NCBI RefSeq assembly: GCF_021261325.1
Contig: NZ_JAJSBI010000045.1
Span: 1-45,431 of the forward strand
Length of the DNA: 45,431 nucleotides
Source of the DNA: Streptomyces guryensis
Lineage (GTDB): Bacteria > Actinomycetota > Actinomycetes > Streptomycetales > Streptomycetaceae
Reading direction: 5' to 3'
The notes under the pieces were generated by a model. That model had not been told where the DNA came from. It ran no database searches and saw only the letters and a program-made list of their open reading frames with translations. The position numbers and the translations under genes were made by a program. How positions within the stretch are numbered: position 1 is the first letter of the stretch; each line of letters begins with the position of its first letter. Positions 7,280 through 17,200 of the stretch are shown piece by piece.

Positions 7280-8659
7280 TTACGCGACCGCTTCGTGCAG
7301 ACGGGACGCCTGCTTGTCCTTCAGCGGGCCGATGACCGACAGCGACGGGCGCTGTCCCAGGATCTCGCGCGCGACCGAGCGGACGTCGTCCGGGGTGACC
7401 GAGGCGATCTTGGCCAGCATGTCGTCGACAGACATCTGCTCGCCCCAGCACAGCTCGCTCTTGCCGATACGGTTCATCAGCGCGCCGGTGTCCTCAAGAC
7501 CCAGGACCGTCGAACCCCGGAGCTGGCCGATGGCGCGGCCGATCTCGTCGTCGGACAGTCCGTGTTCGGCGACGTGGTCGAGTTCGTCGCGGCAGATCTT
7601 CAGGACGTCGTGGACCTGCGAGGGCCTGCAGCCCGCGTACACGCCGAACAGGCCGCAGTCGGCGAAGCCCGAGGTGTACGAGTACACGCTGTAGGCCAGG
7701 CCGCGCTTCTCGCGGACCTCCTGGAACAGGCGCGAGGACATGCCGCCGCCGAGGGCCGTGTTCAGTACGCCGAGGGCCCAGCGGCGGTCGTCGGTGCGGG
7801 CGAGGCCCGGCATGCCGAGGACGACGTGGGCCTGTTCGGTCTTGCGGCCGAGCAGTTCGACGCGGCCCGCGGTGCGGAGGGTGCGGCTGCCGTCGCGCGG
7901 GGCGATGGGGGCCGCCGCACCGTTCTTGAAGGCACCCGCCTTCTCGAAGGCGGCGCGGACCTGTCGTACGACCTTGTTGTGGTCGATGTTGCCGGCGGCC
8001 GCCACGACCAGGTGGGTCGGGTCGTAGTGCTTCTTGTAGAAGCGGCGGATGCGGTCCGCGGTGAGGGAGTTGACCGTGTCGACCGTGCCGAGGACCGGGC
8101 GGCCGAGGGGGTTGTCGCCGAACATCGTGTGCGCGAACAGGTCGTGCACGCAGTCGCCGGGGTCGTCCTCGGTCATGGCGATCTCTTCGAGGATGGCGCC
8201 GCGCTCGACGTTGACGTCCTCTTCGAGTATCAGGGAGCCCGTCAGCATGTCGCAGACGACGTCGATGGCGAGGGGCAGGTCGGCGTCGAGCACGCGCGCG
8301 TAGTAGCACGTGTACTCCTTCGCCGTGAACGCGTTCATCTCGCCGCCGACCGCGTCGATGGCGGAGGAGATGTCCAGCGCACTACGGCGGGTGGTGCCCT
8401 TGAAGAGCAGGTGCTCCAGGTAGTGCGTGGCGCCGTTCAGGGCCGGCGTCTCGTCGCGGGAGCCGACGTGGGCCCAGATGCCGAAGGTCGCGGAGCGGAC
8501 CGAGGGCAGGGTCTCGGTGACGATGCGCAGGCCGCCGGGGAGGGTGGTCTTGCGGACCGTGCCGATGCCGTTCTCGCCCTTGATCAGGGTTTGGGTACGG
8601 GCGACGGCCCGCGCCTCCGAGGAGGTGCGGGCCGTCGCCTTGAAGCCACGGGGCGTCAC
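7280..8659 (-). CDS. M16-family zinc metallopeptidase
   Basis: A 459-residue pitrilysin/insulinase-type peptidase. The inverted zinc motif HxxEH is HYLEH at residues 79-83, in GATHYLEHLLFKGT. A downstream Glu in ERGAILEEIAMTEDDP is the expected third ligand. The C-terminal inactive M16 half includes LGMPGLARTDDRRWALGVLN and the R/Y-containing EVREKRGLAYSVYSY. The GTG start overlaps the pnp stop as GTGA, so translation is probably coupled to pnp. The substrate is unknown; the neighbourhood (pnp, dapB) is conserved in actinomycetes. Confidence 0.9.
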   Translation of the reverse strand: MTPRGFKATARTSSEARAVARTQTLIKGENGIGTVRKTTLPGGLRIVTETLPSVRSATFGIWAHVGSRDETPALNGATHYLEHLLFKGTTRRSALDISSAIDAVGGEMNAFTAKEYTCYYARVLDADLPLAIDVVCDMLTGSLILEEDVNVERGAILEEIAMTEDDPGDCVHDLFAHTMFGDNPLGRPVLGTVDTVNSLTADRIRRFYKKHYDPTHLVVAAAGNIDHNKVVRQVRAAFEKAGAFKNGAAAPIAPRDGSRTLRTAGRVELLGRKTEQAHVVLGMPGLARTDDRRWALGVLNTALGGGMSSRLFQEVREKRGLAYSVYSYTSGFADCGLFGVYAGCRPSQVHDVLKICRDELDHVAEHGLSDDEIGRAIGQLRGSTVLGLEDTGALMNRIGKSELCWGEQMSVDDMLAKIASVTPDDVRSVAREILGQRPSLSVIGPLKDKQASRLHEAVA

Positions 8660-10872
8660 TTGTCGCCGTCGTCCTTCGTCTCGTCGCCTTCTTCGCCCTC
8701 GATGACCGGGATCAGGGAGAGCTTGCCGCGGGAGTCGATCTCCGCGATCTCGACCTGGACCTTGGCGCCCACACCGAGCACGTCCTCGACGTTCTCCACA
8801 CGCTTGCCGCCGGCGAGCTTGCGGATCTGCGAGATGTGCAGCAGACCGTCCTTGCCCGGGAGCAGCGAGACGAACGCACCGAAGGTGGTCGTCTTGACGA
8901 CCGTGCCCAGGTAGCGCTCGCCGACCTCCGGCATCGTCGGGTTGGCGATGCTGTTGATCGTGGTGCGGGCCGCCTCGGCGGAGGGACCGTCGACCGCACC
9001 GATGTAGATGGTGCCGTCGTCCTCGATCGTGATGTCGGCGCCGGTGTCCTCCTGGATCTGGTTGATCATCTTGCCCTTGGGGCCAATGACCTCACCGATC
9101 TTGTCCACGGGGATCTTGACCGTGATGATCCGCGGGGCGTTGGGGGACATCTCGTCCGGCGTGTCGATCGCTTCCATCATCACGTCGAGGATGTGGAGGC
9201 GGGCGTCACGGGCCTGCTTCAGAGCGGCGGCCAGAACCGAGGCCGGGATGCCGTCCAGCTTGGTGTCGAGCTGGAGCGCGGTCACGAACTCCTTGGTGCC
9301 CGCGACCTTGAAGTCCATGTCGCCGAAGGCGTCCTCCGCACCGAGGATGTCGGTGAGGGTGACGTAGTGCGTCTCGCCCTCGATCTCCTGGGAGATGAGG
9401 CCCATGGCGATACCGGCGACGGGGGCCTTCAGCGGCACACCGGCGTTCAGCAGCGACATGGTGGAGGCGCAGACCGAGCCCATGGACGTCGAGCCGTTGG
9501 AGCTCAGCGCCTCGGAGACCTGACGGATCGCGTACGGGAACTCCTCGCGCGTCGGCAGGACCGGCACGAGGGCGCGCTCGGCGAGGGCGCCGTGGCCGAT
9601 CTCGCGGCGCTTGGGGGAGCCGACGCGGCCGGTCTCGCCGGTGGAGTACGGCGGGAAGTTGTAGTTGTGCATGTAGCGCTTGCGGGTCACCGGCGAGAGG
9701 GTGTCCAGCTGCTGCTCCATACGGAGCATGTTGAGGGTGGTGACGCCCAGGATCTGGGTCTCGCCACGCTCGAACACCGCGGAACCGTGCACGCGCGGGA
9801 TGGCCTCGACCTCGGCGGCCAGGGTGCGGATGTCGGTGACACCGCGGCCGTCGATGCGCTTCTTCTCCTTGATCACGCGCTCACGGACCAGCTGCTTGGT
9901 GAGCGAGCGGTACGCGGCGGAGATCTCCTTCTCGCGGCCCTCGAACTCCGGCAGGAGCTTCTCGGCGGCGAGCGCCTTGACGCGGTCCAGCTCGGCCTCG
10001 CGCTCCTGCTTGCCGGCGATCGTCAGCGCGGAGGCGAGCTCCGGACGGACCGCGCCGGTGAGCGCCTCCAGGATGTCGTCCTGGTAGTCGAGGAAGATCG
10101 GGAACTCGCCGGTCGGCTTGGCGGCCTTCGACGCGAGGTCGGCCTGGGCCTTGCAGAGCACCTTGATGAAGGGCTTCGCGGCTTCCAGACCGGCGGCGAC
10201 GACCTCTTCGGTCGGCGCCTCGGCGCCGCCCTTGACCAGCTGGATGGTCTTCTCGGTGGCCTCGGCCTCGACCATCATGATCGCGACGTCGCCGTCCTCC
10301 AGGACACGACCGGCGACGACCATGTCGAAGACGGCGTCCTCGAGCTCGGAGTGCGTCGGGAACGCGACCCACTGGCCGTTGATCAGCGCGACGCGGACGC
10401 CGCCGATCGGGCCGGAGAAGGGCAGACCGGCAAGCTGCGTGGACGCGGAGGCGGCGTTGATCGCCACGACGTCGTACAGGTGGTCGGGGTTGAGCGCCAT
10501 GATCGTGGCGACGACCTGGATCTCGTTGCGCAGGCCCTTCTTGAAGGACGGGCGCAGCGGGCGGTCGATGAGGCGACAGGTGAGGATGGCGTCCTCGGAG
10601 GGGCGGCCCTCACGGCGGAAGAAGCTGCCGGGGATCTTGCCGGCGGCGTACATCCGCTCCTCGACGTCCACCGTCAGGGGGAAGAAGTCGAGCTGGTCCT
10701 TGGGGTTCTTGGAGGCGGTGGTGGCCGACAGCACCATGGTGTCGTCGTCCAGGTACGCCACGGCGGAGCCGGCGGCCTGCTTGGCCAGGCGGCCCGTCTC
10801 GAAGCGGATGGTGCGGGTGCCGAAGGAGCCGTTGTCGATGACGGCCTCGGCGTAGTGGGTCTCGTTCTCCAC
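8656..10872 (-). CDS. pnp: Polyribonucleotide nucleotidyltransferase (PNPase/GpsI)
   Basis: A 738-residue PNPase: phosphorolytic 3'-5' exonuclease and RNA 3'-tailing enzyme; the Streptomyces enzyme was also described as guanosine pentaphosphate synthetase I. Two RNase PH-like domains (about 10-230 and 330-560) flank an all-helical linker. FFRREGRPSEDAIL and YNFPPYSTGETGR carry active-site and RNA-binding residues. A KH domain (VIGPKGKMINQIQEDTGA, about 598) and an S1 domain (GTVVKTTTFGAFVSLLPG, about 660) follow, with an acidic tail. The GTG start has GGAG 10 bases upstream. It follows rpsO on the same strand; the intergenic hairpin is expected to shape read-through and RNase III processing. 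Confidence 0.97.
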   Translation of the reverse strand: MENETHYAEAVIDNGSFGTRTIRFETGRLAKQAAGSAVAYLDDDTMVLSATTASKNPKDQLDFFPLTVDVEERMYAAGKIPGSFFRREGRPSEDAILTCRLIDRPLRPSFKKGLRNEIQVVATIMALNPDHLYDVVAINAASASTQLAGLPFSGPIGGVRVALINGQWVAFPTHSELEDAVFDMVVAGRVLEDGDVAIMMVEAEATEKTIQLVKGGAEAPTEEVVAAGLEAAKPFIKVLCKAQADLASKAAKPTGEFPIFLDYQDDILEALTGAVRPELASALTIAGKQEREAELDRVKALAAEKLLPEFEGREKEISAAYRSLTKQLVRERVIKEKKRIDGRGVTDIRTLAAEVEAIPRVHGSAVFERGETQILGVTTLNMLRMEQQLDTLSPVTRKRYMHNYNFPPYSTGETGRVGSPKRREIGHGALAERALVPVLPTREEFPYAIRQVSEALSSNGSTSMGSVCASTMSLLNAGVPLKAPVAGIAMGLISQEIEGETHYVTLTDILGAEDAFGDMDFKVAGTKEFVTALQLDTKLDGIPASVLAAALKQARDARLHILDVMMEAIDTPDEMSPNAPRIITVKIPVDKIGEVIGPKGKMINQIQEDTGADITIEDDGTIYIGAVDGPSAEAARTTINSIANPTMPEVGERYLGTVVKTTTFGAFVSLLPGKDGLLHISQIRKLAGGKRVENVEDVLGVGAKVQVEIAEIDSRGKLSLIPVIEGEEGDETKDDGDK

Positions 10873-11114
10873 TAGCGTTTTCTCCGTTACTTTTCGTCTT
10901 TTGTCCCGATCCGCCCGTGTGGCGGGGGGACGTGGGCGGAGAAGCGCTCCGTCTGGTGCGGGCCGGTCTTCGATCGAAGCACCCGGGTTCGCATTGCCCG
11001 GGGGCCACTACCGAGGACCGGCGGCGGCGAGGCGCGCTTCTCCTCGTGGTATTGCGTTGTGCTACCACACTACAAAGCGGGTGTGACACTCCGCACGTTT
11101 CCGTACGTACGGCA
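10873..11114 (-). promoter_or_regulatory. rpsO-pnp intergenic region
   Basis: About 290 bases separate pnp from rpsO, with no credible gene. In Streptomyces coelicolor this region is known to carry pnp promoters and RNase III-processed structure. I see a 12-base palindrome CCGTACGTACGG (11101-11112) and the rpsO hairpin just beyond, but cannot name -35/-10 boxes with confidence. Confidence 0.4.
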
Positions 11115-11153
11115 AAGGGAGCGGTCCCCGATCGTTTCGGGAACCGCTCCCTT
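11115..11153 (-). terminator. Hairpin just downstream of rpsO (terminator/attenuator)
   Basis: On the minus strand AAGGGAGCGGT pairs with ACCGCTCCCTT, with an inner CCCGA/TCGGG stem. It ends 10 bases past the rpsO stop and is followed by TTTGCC. Because pnp follows on the same strand, it may only partly terminate; the matching hairpin in S. coelicolor is an RNase III substrate. Confidence 0.8.
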
Positions 11154-11162
11154 CATCACGTC

Positions 11163-11450
11163 TTACTTGGCGCCCGCCGCACCACGGCGGATGCCGAGGC
11201 GGTCGACCAGCGTACGGAAGCGCTGGATGTCCTTCTTGGCGAGGTACTGCAGCAGGCGACGGCGCTGACCGACCAGGATCAGCAGACCACGGCGGGAGTG
11301 GTGGTCGTGCTTGTGGGTCTTGAGGTGCTCGGTCAGGTCGGAGATCCGGCGCGAGAGCATGGCGACCTGGACCTCGGGGGAGCCGGTGTCGCCCTCCTTC
11401 TGACCGAACTCGGCGATGATCTGCTTCTTCGTAGCGGCGTCGAGCGACAC
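11163..11450 (-). CDS. rpsO: 30S ribosomal protein S15
   Basis: A 95-residue S15, which binds the central domain of 16S rRNA early in 30S assembly. The family core GDTGSPEVQVAMLSRRI and the HKHDHHSRRGLLILVGQR segment are intact, and YLAKKDIQRFRTLVDRLGIRR closes the protein. The start is GTG at 11450 with GAGGAG 5 bases upstream. Length is slightly above the usual 89 because of a short Ala-rich tail. Confidence 0.97.
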   Translation of the reverse strand: MSLDAATKKQIIAEFGQKEGDTGSPEVQVAMLSRRISDLTEHLKTHKHDHHSRRGLLILVGQRRRLLQYLAKKDIQRFRTLVDRLGIRRGAAGAK

Positions 11451-11486
11451 TCGTACTCCTCGTAGTCTTCAAGTTGCCACCGAGTG

Positions 11487-11508
11487 CCCCCGGTCTTTGT
11501 CTCGGGGG
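11487..11508 (-). promoter_or_regulatory. Small hairpin in the rpsO leader
   Basis: CCCCCG and CGGGGG flank a 10-base loop, 37 bases upstream of the rpsO start. rpsO leaders in other bacteria fold to bind S15 for autoregulation; whether this one does is inference only. Confidence 0.25.
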
Positions 11509-11632
11509 AGCTTCCGTTACTCGGGAGGCGGGATCCGTCGGCCGCGGCCTCCGGGGCCGACAGGTGAACCTGCGGGGCTCCGGGGGTGCGTACACAGACG
11601 GCCGTCACACAGGGTACCAGCCGGTGGGGCCG

Positions 11633-12352
11633 CTACTTCACGGCCATGCTCTCGATGCCCAGGACGAGAGGGACCCACCTGGGCTGCCCCTTGGCGGGCC
11701 CGTCTGCCGATCCCGCCGGCCTGGACGGCCAGGACGGGTGGCTCGGCGGAGGGGATGTTCAGGTCCCGGATGCCCTTCGCGGCCGAGTAGGTCCACAGGA
11801 CCTTGCCGGTTCTCGGATCCACCTTGCGTGCCTTGTAGGTGGTGGCGTCCGTCGAGTCGGCGGGGGCCTTGTCGTTCCAGCACTGCCGGCGGACGAGCAG
11901 GGCGCCTCCGCCCGCTGCGCCCGTGTCCTGGCAGGAGCCGGTGGAAGTCGTCTGCCACGCGCGCGTGCCGTCGTTCATGCGGTACGCGTAACGACGGTCT
12001 TGTTGATGCCCTTGGCGAGGAACTTGTCCGTGGCCCACATGCCGGGCATCTCGTAGTGCTCGCCCGGGCAGAGGTCGCACACGGAGAAGCGGAAGGCCAT
12101 CTTTCCGGTGGTGTTCGCCGGCTTCTTCTCGACGGTCTCCCGGATGTCGAGCAGTCCTTGCCCGGTGGCCGCCCCGGTCGGCGTCTTCGTGCCGTGGCCT
12201 GCGCCCCACAGCAGCCGGCCGCCGGTGCCGGCCGCCGCGACCAGCACGAGGGCGAGCAACGCCGGCGGCCACTTCGGGCGGCGCTCGGGCCGTGGGGGCT
12301 GCGCGGGCGGGGCGAGCCGCGTGTACATGGAAGGCGGCGGGCCGAAGCTCAC
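11633..12352 (-). pseudogene. Decayed membrane-anchored beta-propeller (PQQ-like) protein gene
   Basis: The gene begins at GTG 12352 (SFGPPPSMYTRLAPPAQPP), with a Pro-rich cytosolic stretch, one membrane span (ALLALVLVAAAGTGG) and an exported part with CDLCPGEHYEMPGMWATDKF. That frame stops after INKTVVTRTA near 11977. The family sequence continues in the next frame as AYRMNDGTRAWQTT, then KVDPRTGKVLWTYSAAKGI and SAEPPVLAVQ. This indicates a 1- or 2-base indel near 11980-11990. A possible second shift leads to a short end MAVK-stop at 11633. About 240 residues remain, roughly half the intact paralogue at 36731-38329. It lies between rpsO and eccD on the same strand. A sequencing error could explain one shift but not the missing half. 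Confidence 0.65.
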
Positions 12353-12433
12353 GCGAGGGCCCTCTTCCTGGGACGTCTTCTGTGCGGTCTTCCTGTGAAC
12401 GGCGCCACGGATTCCCGGGCGGCGGTCACACAG

Positions 12434-12467
12434 ACGCCCCACCCCCTGCGTACAGGGGGTGGGGCGT
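12434..12467 (-). terminator. Terminator downstream of eccD
   Basis: A perfect 15-bp stem (ACGCCCCACCCCCTG with its complement) around a CGTA loop, 25 bases past the eccD stop. It is symmetric and may also stop plus-strand transcription, where TTCGGCTTTT follows. Confidence 0.85.
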
Positions 12468-12491
12468 TCGGCTTTTCTCGGCGGGTGGGTC

Positions 12492-13955
12492 TCAGTTCCC
12501 GATACCGCCGCGGACCTTGCCGTAGATGTCGAGGACGGCCAGGCAGACCGGCACCAGGGAGAGCAGGACCAGGGAGTCCGCGAGGTCGAGCATGCGGCCC
12601 CAGAACGGGGAGAGCCCCTTCTGCGGCACGATCAGGGCGATCGCGATCAGGAGCAGCACACCGGCCGCGACCGAGGCGCCGAGCCACAGGGTGCGTACGT
12701 TGACCGGGCCGTGGTTGTTCTGGAGCAGCTGGATGATGATGTCGGCCGGCGGAGAGATCGCGAGGCCGAGGACCAGCAGGCCGAGCGTGATGACACCGGC
12801 CACGAACAGACAGGTGACCTGGGCGGTGTAGCGGAACAGGCGCGCCCGCAGCATCGCGGCGAGGCCGGTGAACAGGGCCAGCAGCTGTGCCCAGCCGCTG
12901 TCGCTGAAGCCGAGCACCGCGCCGCCCGCGCCGACGATGACGGCGGCGCAGCCGCCGACCAGGCCGAGCAGCAGTTCGTGGCCGCGGCTGGTCTGGGCGA
13001 CGATGCGCTGGACGTCGACGGCCTCGAGGTCGCCCTCGCGGCCCTCACGGCGGGCCCGGGCGAGGTCCTCGGGGTTGCGGAAGCCGATCGGCAGCTTGGC
13101 GAACCGGGCCGACCAGCCGGGCAGGAAGCCGACGACCGCCAGGGCGACCACCGAGGTGCCGGCCGCGATCTCCCGCGGTGCCGCGTCGGTGAGCACACCG
13201 CAGAACACGGCGAGCGTGCCGATCGCGGAGGCCAGCGCGGCGGCCACGAACGGGGCGTCGCCCTGCGGCAGCAGCATGATCAGCACGACGGAGAACAGCA
13301 GTACGGCGACGCAGCCGACGAGGAACTGAAGCCTTCCCGGCCCGTCGTGTGCCCCCTGCGCGATGACGCCGGAGCCCGCGATGAGCGCGTGCGGCAGCGC
13401 CGAGATGCCGAGCGCGACGGCGGAGCCCCGGTCGTCGTACACCCGGGCCCGTACGCCCGCGAGTGCCGTCAGGCCGAGTGCGGTCACGCCCGCGAGGATG
13501 CCCTGGAGGCCGTGCATGTCGTGCCGGATCGGGTCCGCGAACCAGAAGACGAAGCCGAGCATGACCAGCAGCAGCGATCCGGCGACGAGGCCGGCCACCC
13601 GCATCAGGTTGTCGTTCCAGCTGCGGGTGTCCTGCTTGACCGCGGCGGCGATGGCGTCCACGACGTCGTCGTGGACGGCCGGCGGAAGGGAGTCGGCGAA
13701 GGTCCGCAGCAGCAGCACCTCTCCGTCCCTGACCCGGTGCTCCAGCAACGAACGACTCGCGTCGAGCACCTGCCCCTCGCGGGTCACCAGGTGATAACCG
13801 GCGAGACTGGTGTCCGACTGGGCCAGGCCCGAGAGCCGGATGATCTCAGGAAAGAGGTCCTGGATCGGCAGGTCCTCGGGCAGCGCGACATCGACGCGGC
13901 TGTCCGGCGCTGCGATGGTGATTCGGCAGAAACCTGTCGAAGTCCCCGTGCTCAC
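12492..13955 (-). CDS. eccD: Type VII secretion integral membrane protein EccD
   Basis: A 487-residue EccD, the multispan protein that forms the inner-membrane vestibule of the T7SS core with EccB, EccC and EccE. Residues about 8-88 form the ubiquitin-like (YukD-type) domain: CRITIAAPDSRVDVALPED, DLFPEII, LLEHRVRDGEVLLLR. A linker follows, then about eleven transmembrane helices from residue 120 to the end. The start is GTG at 13955 with AGGGGG 8 bases upstream. It diverges from eccC across a 270-base gap, so the two may share control. Its terminator is at 12434-12467. Confidence 0.93.
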   Translation of the reverse strand: MSTGTSTGFCRITIAAPDSRVDVALPEDLPIQDLFPEIIRLSGLAQSDTSLAGYHLVTREGQVLDASRSLLEHRVRDGEVLLLRTFADSLPPAVHDDVVDAIAAAVKQDTRSWNDNLMRVAGLVAGSLLLVMLGFVFWFADPIRHDMHGLQGILAGVTALGLTALAGVRARVYDDRGSAVALGISALPHALIAGSGVIAQGAHDGPGRLQFLVGCVAVLLFSVVLIMLLPQGDAPFVAAALASAIGTLAVFCGVLTDAAPREIAAGTSVVALAVVGFLPGWSARFAKLPIGFRNPEDLARARREGREGDLEAVDVQRIVAQTSRGHELLLGLVGGCAAVIVGAGGAVLGFSDSGWAQLLALFTGLAAMLRARLFRYTAQVTCLFVAGVITLGLLVLGLAISPPADIIIQLLQNNHGPVNVRTLWLGASVAAGVLLLIAIALIVPQKGLSPFWGRMLDLADSLVLLSLVPVCLAVLDIYGKVRGGIGN

Positions 13956-14226
13956 CTGGTGTTCCCCCTGCTAGACAAGGCTGCTTCATGCAGTTCGTAC
14001 GACGCGAAGCGCCACCCTATCCCTTGCCGTACGGGGTGTTGGGACGCCCTCCCTCAATTCTCCCCGTACCCCCTCGGCATCTCCATCCTCCTGGCTCTCC
14101 GGTGGACCGGGGGCATCAGTAGGATCGACGACTGCACGCGAAAGACGCCTACGCGAACGGGAACTCGTCGCGGTACACGGGGGCGTCGATGCCAGGACGT
14201 TTCAATCACGAAGGATGAGTGCATCG
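13956..14226. promoter_or_regulatory. Divergent eccD/eccC promoter region
   Basis: 271 bases between divergent starts with no gene; promoters for both T7SS core genes must lie here or be absent. I see no convincing -35/-10 pair or operator repeat. The only clear signal is AAGGA at 14211-14215, the likely eccC ribosome site. Confidence 0.4.
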
Positions 14227-17200
14227 GTGAGCGTCGTCATCATCAAACGACCACCGCGGATAGTGCCCCCGGTGGTACCGGACGGCGAGGTCAGACTGGA
14301 GACGCCCCCCGAGATCCCTCGTGAGGGCGACGAGAGCATGCTGATGAACCTGCTGCCCATGATGGGCATGCTGGGTTCCGTCGGCTTCTTCTTCATGCCC
14401 AACCTGCCCCCCTACATGAGGGTGGTCGGCGGGCTGATGCTCGCCTCGACGCTGGCCATGGCCATCGCGCAGTTCGCCAAGTCCCGGCAGGGCGGCGGCG
14501 CGGGGATGGCGCAGGACCGGCGTGACTACTTCCGCTACCTGGAGCAGGTCCGCAAGGACGTGCACAAGACCGCGGAACTGCAGCGGCAGAGCCAGCTCTT
14601 CCAGCATCCGGACCCGGAGCAGCTGTGGGCGGTGGCGGCCGACGGCAAGCGGCTGTGGGAGCGGCGCCCGACCGACGCGGACTTCGCCTCCGTTCGGATC
14701 GGCCGCGGCGTCCAGCAGCTGAACACGCCGCTCGTCGCCCCCGACACGGCGCCCAAGGAGGAGCTGGAGCCGCTGACCGCGGCGGCCATGAAGGCGTTCC
14801 TCGACGCGCACGGCAGCCTGCACGACCTGCCGGTCTCCATCTCCCTGCGCGCCTTCTACCACGTGACGATCGCCGGCGACACGGACACGGTCTACGGCAA
14901 CGCCCGCGCGACGCTGTCCCAGTTGGCGACGCTGCACTCGCCGGAAGACCTGATGGTCGCCGTGGTGGCGCACCCGTCCGCTGCGGCGGACTGGGACTGG
15001 ATCAAGTGGCTGCCGCACAGCCAGCACCCGAAGGCCAAGGACGGGGCGGGCTCGTCCCGGCTCCTCTTCGACGACCTCGGGGAGCTGGAGGAGGCGCTGG
15101 CGGGCCAGCTGGACGACCGGCCCCGCTGGAACCGGGACGCGAACCCCGTCTACGACCAGCCGCATCTGATCGTGGTCCTCGACGGCGGCACCGTGCCACC
15201 GGACTCCGAACTCGCCAGTTCCGAGGGGCTCCAGGGCGTCACCTTCCTGGAGATCGCCCCGGGTGAGCTGGAGGAGGACCTGCGCGCGGGTCTGACGGCG
15301 TATGTGAAGCCGGAGCGGATGCAGCTGTTCGTCGGCCACGAGTCGGCGTACACCGGCAAGGCCGATGTGCTGAACCCGGAGCAGGCCGAGTCCCTGGCCC
15401 GGCAGCTGGCGCCCTTCCGGGTCGGCTCCGCGGAAGAGGGCGAACCCCTGCTGTCCAACCTGGACTTCACCGACCTCATGGGCATCGGTGACGCGGGCAC
15501 GGTCGACGTCTCCCGCACCTGGCGGCCGCGCACGCTGCACGAGCGGCTTCGGGTGCCGATCGGTGTCGGCGAGAACGGCGAGCCGGTCATGCTGGACCTC
15601 AAGGAGGCCTCGCAGGAGGGTATGGGCCCGCACGGCCTGTGCGTCGGCGCGACCGGTTCCGGCAAGTCCGAGGTGCTGCGCACGCTGGTGCTCGGTCTCG
15701 CGGTCACGCACTCCTCGGAGACGCTGAACTTCATCCTCGCGGACTTCAAGGGCGGTGCGACCTTCGCCGGTATGGCGGACATGCCGCACACCGCGGCCGT
15801 GATCACCAACCTCGCGGACGATCTCACCCTCGTCGACCGCATGCGTGACTCGATCATGGGTGAGACCCAGCGCCGCCAGGAGCTGCTGCGCTCGGCCGGC
15901 AACTACGCCAACCTGCACGACTACGAGAAGGCCCGGGCCGCCGGCGCCGCCCTCGAACCGATGGCGTCGCTGGTGATCGTGCTCGACGAGTTCTCCGAAC
16001 TCCTCACCGCGAAGCCGGACTTCATCGACATGTTCATCCAGATCGGCCGTATCGGCCGTTCGCTGGGTGTCCATCTGCTGCTGGCCTCGCAGCGCCTGGA
16101 GGAGGGCAAGCTGCGCGGCCTGGACACCTACCTGTCGTACCGGATCGGTCTGCGGACCTTCTCCGCCGCCGAGTCGCGTACGGCGATCGGTGTCCCGGAC
16201 GCATACCACCTGCCGTCGATCCCCGGTTCCGGTTATCTGCGCTACGACACCGACACCATGGTCCGCTTCAAGGCGGCGTACGTGTCGGGGCCGTACCACG
16301 GCGAGGGCCCGTCCCGGGTGCACCGCTCGACGCAGCTGCGGCCCGCGCTGTTCACGGCGGAGCAGGTGGCGCTGCCCCCGCAGCCGGTGATCGAGGAGCC
16401 GGAGCCCGACAACCGGGTGGACGACGCGCTCGCCGACACCGTCCTCGACGTTCTCGTCGGCCGGATGGTCAACCAGGGTCCGCCCGCCCACCAGGTGTGG
16501 CTGCCCCCGCTGGAGGAGGCGCCCTCGCTGGAGCAGCTGCTCCCCCAGCTCGCCGTCTCCCCGGAGCGCGGCCTGACCGCGCCCGAGTACACGGCGCTCG
16601 GCCGGCTCAACGTGCCGGTCGGTCTGGTGGACAAGCCGTTCGAGCAGCGGCGTGACGTGCTGTACCGGGACTTCTCGGGCGGTGCGGGCCACGGTCTGTT
16701 CGTCGGCGGTCCGCAGTCCGGCAAGTCGACGCTGCTGCGTTCGCTGATCTCCTCGTTCGCGCTCACCCACACCCCGTCCGAAGTGCAGTTCTACTGCCTG
16801 GACTTCGGCGGTGGCGGCCTGATCGCGATGGAGGACCTGGCGCACGTCGGCGGGGTGGCCAACCGTCTCGACGCCGAGAAGGTGCGCCGTACGGTCAGCG
16901 AGGTCGAGGGGATCCTGAACGCGCGTGAGGAGTACTTCCGCGCGAACAACGTCGACTCGATCCAGACCTACCGGCAGCGCCGGGCCGCGGGCCAGCTGCC
17001 CGACCAGATCTGGGGTGACGTCTTCCTCGTCATCGACGGCTGGGCCACCTTCAAGACGGACTACGAGCTGCTGGAGTCCACCGTCACGGAGATCGCGACG
17101 CGCGGTCTCGGCTTCGGTGTGCACGTGATCCTGACCGCGAGCCGCTACACCGAGGTGCGGCCCGCGCTCAAGGACATGCTGCAGAACCGCATCGAGCTCA

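Noticed and set aside
8836..10875. Long plus-strand frame opposite pnp
   Set aside because: Antisense shadow of PNPase, low-complexity Leu/Gly/Asp.
12459..14324. Plus-strand frame of about 620 codons opposite eccD
   Set aside because: Antisense shadow; the minus strand encodes a full EccD with ubiquitin-like and membrane parts.
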